From Apodemus sylvaticus (Eukaryota > Chordata > Mammalia > Rodentia > Muridae), in the NCBI RefSeq assembly GCF_947179515.1, contig NC_067495.1, forward strand, positions 138,972,596-139,036,595: a DNA stretch of 64,000 bases. The letters are read 5' to 3'. A program made the position numbers and the translations under genes. Below are positions 59,569 to 64,000 of the stretch, one piece after another. How positions within the stretch are numbered: the first letter of the stretch is position 1; each line of letters starts with the position of its first letter. The notes under the pieces were generated by a model that was not told the origin of the DNA, did not search any database, and was given only the letters and a program-made list of their open reading frames with translations.

Positions 59569-60770
59569 TGGCTCTTGGTAACAGCAACAGTATCAGGGTT
59601 TGGTTTCTTCAGACAGGATGGGTCCCCAGGTGGGGCAGTCTCTGAATGGCCCTACCTTCAGTCTCTGCTCCATTTTTTGTCCATCTTTCCTTTCAACAGG
59701 AACATTTCTGAACTAGCAACTTTGAGATAGGTGGGTGGCTCCATCCCTTGAATGGGGGCTGTGCTTATGTACTGGATGTGGTCTCCACAACTTCTATCTA
59801 CGATTCACTACTCATTTGGTTAAAGTCATCCCAGTTGGGTTGTGGGAGCCTCTTGTTTCTCTGCTGTCTGGGATCCTCCAGCAGCTACCCCCAGTTTCTC
59901 GTCCTGCACTGCTTACATATTTCCATTTGATTTCATGACCCTTTGTACCTCTCTCCCATCCCATCCAGTGCATGATACTGCCCCGTTATTTGTTCCCCTC
60001 TTCTATCTTCCCCAAGTCTCCCTCCACTTCCTGTGTTCATCCAGTTCCCTGCTCCACGAAGAACTGAAGCATCCACACCCTGATATTCCTTCCTCCTAAG
60101 TTCCATATGGCCTATGGTTTGCATTGTGGGCACTGTGAGTTTTTGTGCTAATATCCACTTATCAATAAGTACATACCATGTGTATTCTTTTGTGCCTGTA
60201 TTACCTCACTCAGAATAATATTTTCTGGATTCATCCATTTGCCTGTGAATTTCATGAAATCACTGTTTTTAATAGCTGACAGGAACCTGGTGTGGCTGTT
60301 CTTTTGGAGGTTCTCCCAGCAACTGTCCAATGCAGATGTGGATGCTCACAGCCAGCCACCAGACTGGGCTCAGGGACCACAGTGGGGGATCTGGCAGAAG
60401 GACTGGAAGAGCAAAAGGGGATTGAAATCCCCCAGGAAGGACAATGTCAGCTGGCTAGACCACCCAGTGCTCCCAGGGACTAGACCACCAATCAAAGAGT
60501 GTGCAGGAAAGGATCCATGACTCCAGAGGATGGCCCAGAGGATGGCCTTGTTGGACATCAATGGGAGGGGAAGGTGTTGGACCTGTGGAGGTTTGATGCC
60601 CTAGTGTAGTGGTGTGCTGGTGCACTTGGGGCGGGAGAGGGTGGGGAAGCACCCTCATAGAGGCAAAGCAGAGGGGAGAGAGGGCAGATGTGGGATGGGG
60701 GGTTGTGGAGGGGTAACCGGGAATAAGAATATCATTTGAGATATAAACGGGTAAGATGATTAATTAAAAA
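59569..60770 (+). mobile_element. L1 (Lx-like) with inverted 5' part (twin priming)
   Basis: 59569-60279 is the ORF2 end and proximal 3'UTR in minus orientation; its ORF2 end reads near 60148-60280. From 60280 the plus strand continues with the next part of the same 3'UTR ('gctgacaggaacctggtgtg') to the tail near 60770. The pieces are neighbours in L1 order and meet at a short shared 'agct'. An AT-rich TSD is possible but unclear (around 59555 and 60764). Confidence 0.75.
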
Positions 60771-61335
60771 AATTATAACCTTCCCTTTGCCTCACAGATG
60801 ATTGACACAATGGTCCCACAGAATTTATATTTATTACAGTTTTCTCTCAATGGGAAAAGAAAACAACTGAAGCATGATGTCAGTTAGATGAGTATTTTGT
60901 TCCTAGGAAACAAGTTTCATTTAGGTGACTCTGCACAAAAAACTGGAGCAGAGATAAAGATGTTAGACCAAAACTTTTCAGTTATGGATACCTCTTACCA
61001 CAGGCTTATTGTGAAGCACATGCTGCTTAACCTTAAGAGCCTCCTAACTGAACTAGCTTTTTGAGTTCTGGTAGTTGAGAAGTAACCCAGGGAGGCATTT
61101 GGAAGACATTTACATATAAATATTTTTAGTTAATATCCCAGAATAGACTTCTAAATTTTCAAATTTAAATGATTTCTCCTCATACAAGGATGCATATACA
61201 TATTCATGCTTATTTTTATTTATGTTCCTTATTCATATTCTTATATGCCCTGAGTTAAAATTGGGTTCGAATAAAATTTGATTTTCCCACAGCACAATAT
61301 ATTAGCAGTTGAAAAGGTGAACCAGAGTGAGCAAG

Positions 61336-61366
<31 letters not shown>

Positions 61367-61374
61367 CAATGTGC
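60771..61374. other. AT-rich sequence with (TG)n microsatellite
   Basis: (TG)n occupies 61336-61363; nothing else recognised. Confidence 0.55.
61336..61363. repeat. (TG)n microsatellite
   Basis: Fourteen GT/TG units without interruption. Confidence 0.9.
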
Positions 61375-61530
61375 CTTTGTGCATGTAATAAATGATCATT
61401 AAGCTGAAGATCCTTATATTTAAAATGAGAATAATAATTCTTCATTGCACAGTAGTTTGAAGGGCATATTAAACAGATGTGGGTTGGTACATATTAGAGG
61501 CCAGTGAGTGGCAGTGATGATCATTACATT
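61375..61530 (+). mobile_element. Possible MIR relic
   Basis: 'taaaatgagaataataattc', 'gggcatattaaacagatg' and 'ggccagtgagtggcagtgat' fit the MIR 3' half in order, strongly diverged. Confidence 0.35.
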
Positions 61531-61619
61531 CACAGGAAAGAAAGTACTAGTCACATTCTAACAATTTAATGGAAACAGCTTTAGTAAGAAAGGGAAACAG
61601 TTAAATAGTTAAATTTCCT

Positions 61620-61726
61620 ATCTCTGTGGCCACAATCCCTGACAGAAACAATTTAAGGAAAAACTATACTAGTTACGGTTTCGTCTCATCATGAGTACAA
61701 TACCTGACAGAAACAATTTAGGGGGA
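61620..61726. repeat. 65-bp tandem duplication ending at the gap
   Basis: CCTGACAGAAACAATTTA occurs at 61638 and again at 61703. The match extends to 25 of 27 bases from 'acaat' to 'gg', and the second unit runs into the N gap. Confidence 0.85.
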
Positions 61727-61926
61727 NNNNNNNNNNNNNNNNNNNNNNNNNNNNNNNNNNNNNNNNNNNNNNNNNNNNNNNNNNNNNNNNNNNNNNNNNN
61801 NNNNNNNNNNNNNNNNNNNNNNNNNNNNNNNNNNNNNNNNNNNNNNNNNNNNNNNNNNNNNNNNNNNNNNNNNNNNNNNNNNNNNNNNNNNNNNNNNNNN
61901 NNNNNNNNNNNNNNNNNNNNNNNNNN
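61727..61926. other. Assembly gap (200 N)
   Basis: Exactly 200 unspecified bases, a round number that suggests a placeholder or estimated size. Any reading frame across it is meaningless. Confidence 1.
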
Positions 61927-63548
61927 TGTATCTTTTCAACATACATCTCTTTTCCTATGAGGCAAACAGGTCAATCTCATCAGAGTATTGTTTCTGATTT
62001 ATGTCTTAGAAAGCTAACGTTCAAAGGAAAAAGTATATTCTGAGGTAACTAGTCAACATAAGACTCAAATCAAAGGAGGAAAGGATTGATAGAATCAGTT
62101 GGATAATAAATGTTTGAGATTGACAATGGAAGGCCAGATGGAATACAGCACAATGGGCAATATATATTGCTAGCCAAGAGGATCTTGAACACATGCTAAG
62201 TTGCAGGTTGAAACTCTACACTAAATGTGCAATTCTTGGCTCATCAGATGATTGCTTTTATTATTCCAGTGCATTGTACATTTTGTCTTGTATAATCTGA
62301 CCTTTCATCCTGCAAGAGTTTGTGGAATGTATTTGTTTGCAATTTGTCAACCTATGTATCCTTCAAAATCCAACTGTCACAACTTATCTAAAGGTTTGCA
62401 TATATGATATATTTGTTAATTTTTCTCTTCAGCATTATTTCTATGATTTAATTTGTGATGATTTTTACTCACATGTTAACTGATGAAAAATAGAATGTTC
62501 CAGATGTATCTATGACCATAAGGAAAAACTTAGTAGGACTGTTATCTTCAAATAAGGCTTGACAGAATTATTATAAGGATTTATTATTCAGTCACTCTGT
62601 ACAACTCAAGCTACAAACATTTCTATTCCTGTCCTATAGGCTTTGCAATATAAAACCAGATTTCATTTCATCTTTGAAACTACACTCTTATTTTTCTATA
62701 TAAAACCTGGATATTCTTATTTCATACTCTTTATATTTCAATTCACCTGGAAAATCTATAGAAATTATATCTTTTTGAAATCCATGCATTATAACAGTAG
62801 GAAGAAATTATGCTTTATCTCTAGCTTAGTTTCCCATGGTTCTTTGAATTAAATTTCAGGAACCTTATTTAAAGAAAAAGGAGAATAGAAAGGAAACCAA
62901 ATTCCAGTTGTGTTTTTTTCTTTAAGTAGCAGATATCTAGTTCCATTGAAGATTAGAAGAATAAATATTACATGGTATAATCAACATGAATATGTTTCAT
63001 GATAATAAAATCATTTGTGACTTGTGATTAGGATTTGAAAAGTATATTTTATAGAAATGTTTCAATGTATAACTATCATCTTAGTTATGTGGACTTTGAG
63101 TTTAGCAGACAGAGTAGATTAGCTGGTCAGCTAGAATATTTTTCTGTGATCTGTAGAAACTGGTAAATGACTAAGTTAAGCAGGTAGAATCTGGTTTTTG
63201 AATTTTTATTCTCCTTATTAAATATTCATAAACCCCAAGTCAGCATGCTTTCCTTTGCCTGATTTTATCTGTTTCTGAGTGGACTTTACTATCTTAGAAA
63301 CAAATGTTTCCCACTCTTTGAAAAATCTCAGGAGATTTTAGCAAGTATTTAGTGGATCTAAAACTCTGTTGAGAATAAAAAAGAACAGTATTTCTCCTGT
63401 CTGTCATGATTTAGAACATTGTAGCTTTACTGACTTCTACTCCAGAAAAAAAAATTGTTAAAAATAACAAAACAGAAACAAAAAAACACAACCTCATACC
63501 AGCCAGAAAATTAGGTAGGTGATCATCATCACCATGACCCCCTGTATT
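61927..63548. other. AT-rich intergenic sequence, no gene recognised
   Basis: Nothing recognised with confidence; text near 62335-62395 weakly recalls an ancient L2 end. Confidence 0.5.
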
Positions 63549-64000
63549 CCAATTCCAATCCCCTACTCTTATTTTTAGATCTGTAGCAGACCAGGCTACA
63601 GCCTGTCCTCTGCTCCTCTTCTCAGAAGATCATGCAGGCCTTCTCCTACAGCCTTCTTCTATCACCCTATTTCTTATTTTCAGAAGCCCAAGTCCTGCAG
63701 GCACACCCTGGTAAATCCCCATCTGTGCAGGCAGGTATTCAGGTAAGCTATCTTCACTTTCCCTTTTGTCCCCCAATTCCAATTCCGGAGTCTTATTACT
63801 AGCTTTATAGCAGATCATGTGATGTGACCTCTCCTTCTCTGACCCTGTTCTCAGCTATCTATGGAGGTCTTGATGGGATAAGAGCTTTCTCTTCCTTGTG
63901 GAATTTTTAGACACCAACCTTCAACTCCATCCCATGTACTTAGTGTCATTTCCAAAAACCCAGAAACACATTCTACCCTGGCCTCAGTGGACACACCTGT
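63549..64000. repeat. Imperfect tandem of about 224 bp, cut by the window end
   Basis: 'ccaattccaat', then a short C/T stretch, then 'tagcaga' and 'tctcag' occur at 63549-63625 and in the same order at 63773-63855. The block is GC-richer than its flank. The phrases 'aaaacccagaaacacattc' and 'cctcagtggacacacctgt' recall a dispersed rat repeat, possibly L1 5'UTR-like, from memory only. Confidence 0.4.

Noticed and set aside
61689..61960. ORFs across the N gap
   Set aside because: They are artefacts of translating N bases.

Overview
The window looks like non-coding murine rodent genomic DNA, most likely rat (Rattus). It is AT-rich, has no ribosome-binding-site-led gene organisation and shows no recognisable host exons. 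It is packed with murine L1 retrotransposons, a B1 SINE, B3- and B4-like SINEs and one rodent hAT-type element. Rat is favoured over mouse from the residue choices in the L1 ORF2 3' half, from memory of the families; no database search was possible. One 200-base run of N (61727-61926) is an assembly gap. I found no intact host gene. The only host-gene sequence recognised is a processed pseudogene of Dppa4 (54801-56157, minus strand), bounded by an exact 15-bp target-site duplication (TSD).

Layout. 119-1338: young 5'-truncated L1 (minus). 5748-11291: nearly full-length older L1 (minus) with an exact 15-bp TSD, 5'UTR monomers and an internal ORF1-to-ORF2 deletion. 12207-14527: L1 (minus) next to an A-tailed rodent retroposon (plus). 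15145-15364: URR1-like DNA transposon. 18001-20560: old L1 pieces, B4 and B3 SINEs and a second relative of the A-tailed retroposon. 21291-29135: mostly single-copy-looking AT-rich DNA with decayed SINEs, L1 3'UTR pieces and microsatellites. 31469-35295: dense pile of nested or inverted L1 pieces and a third copy of the A-tailed retroposon. 35697-36200: two mammal-wide MIR relics. 37133-37748: twin-primed L1. 38356-44752: an old L1 (plus) interrupted by a young 2.88-kb L1 (40093-42971, exact 15-bp TSD) and by an inverted Lx-type L1 3' end (43028-43827). 45130-46145: possible endogenous-retrovirus relic. 46146-53069: AT-rich with few relics. 53229-53692: young L1 3' end. 54786-56172: Dppa4 pseudogene. 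57572-58545: two rodent dispersed repeats head to tail. 59156-59427: B1 with an expanded pentanucleotide tail. 59569-60770: another inverted L1. 61620-61726: tandem duplication touching the gap. 63549-64000: imperfect tandem of about 224 bp.

No pathway or operon is present. The coherent theme is L1 activity over time: L1-type insertions with 15-bp TSDs, nested insertions, three 5'-inverted (twin-primed) copies, and the trans-mobilised Dppa4 and B1 sequences. The most distinctive observations are a premature stop shared by two young L1 copies, a 35-bp near-perfect copy of local sequence inside an L1 relic about 2.5 kb away, and microsatellites arising inside L1 and B1 elements. I do not see evidence of a new biological system.
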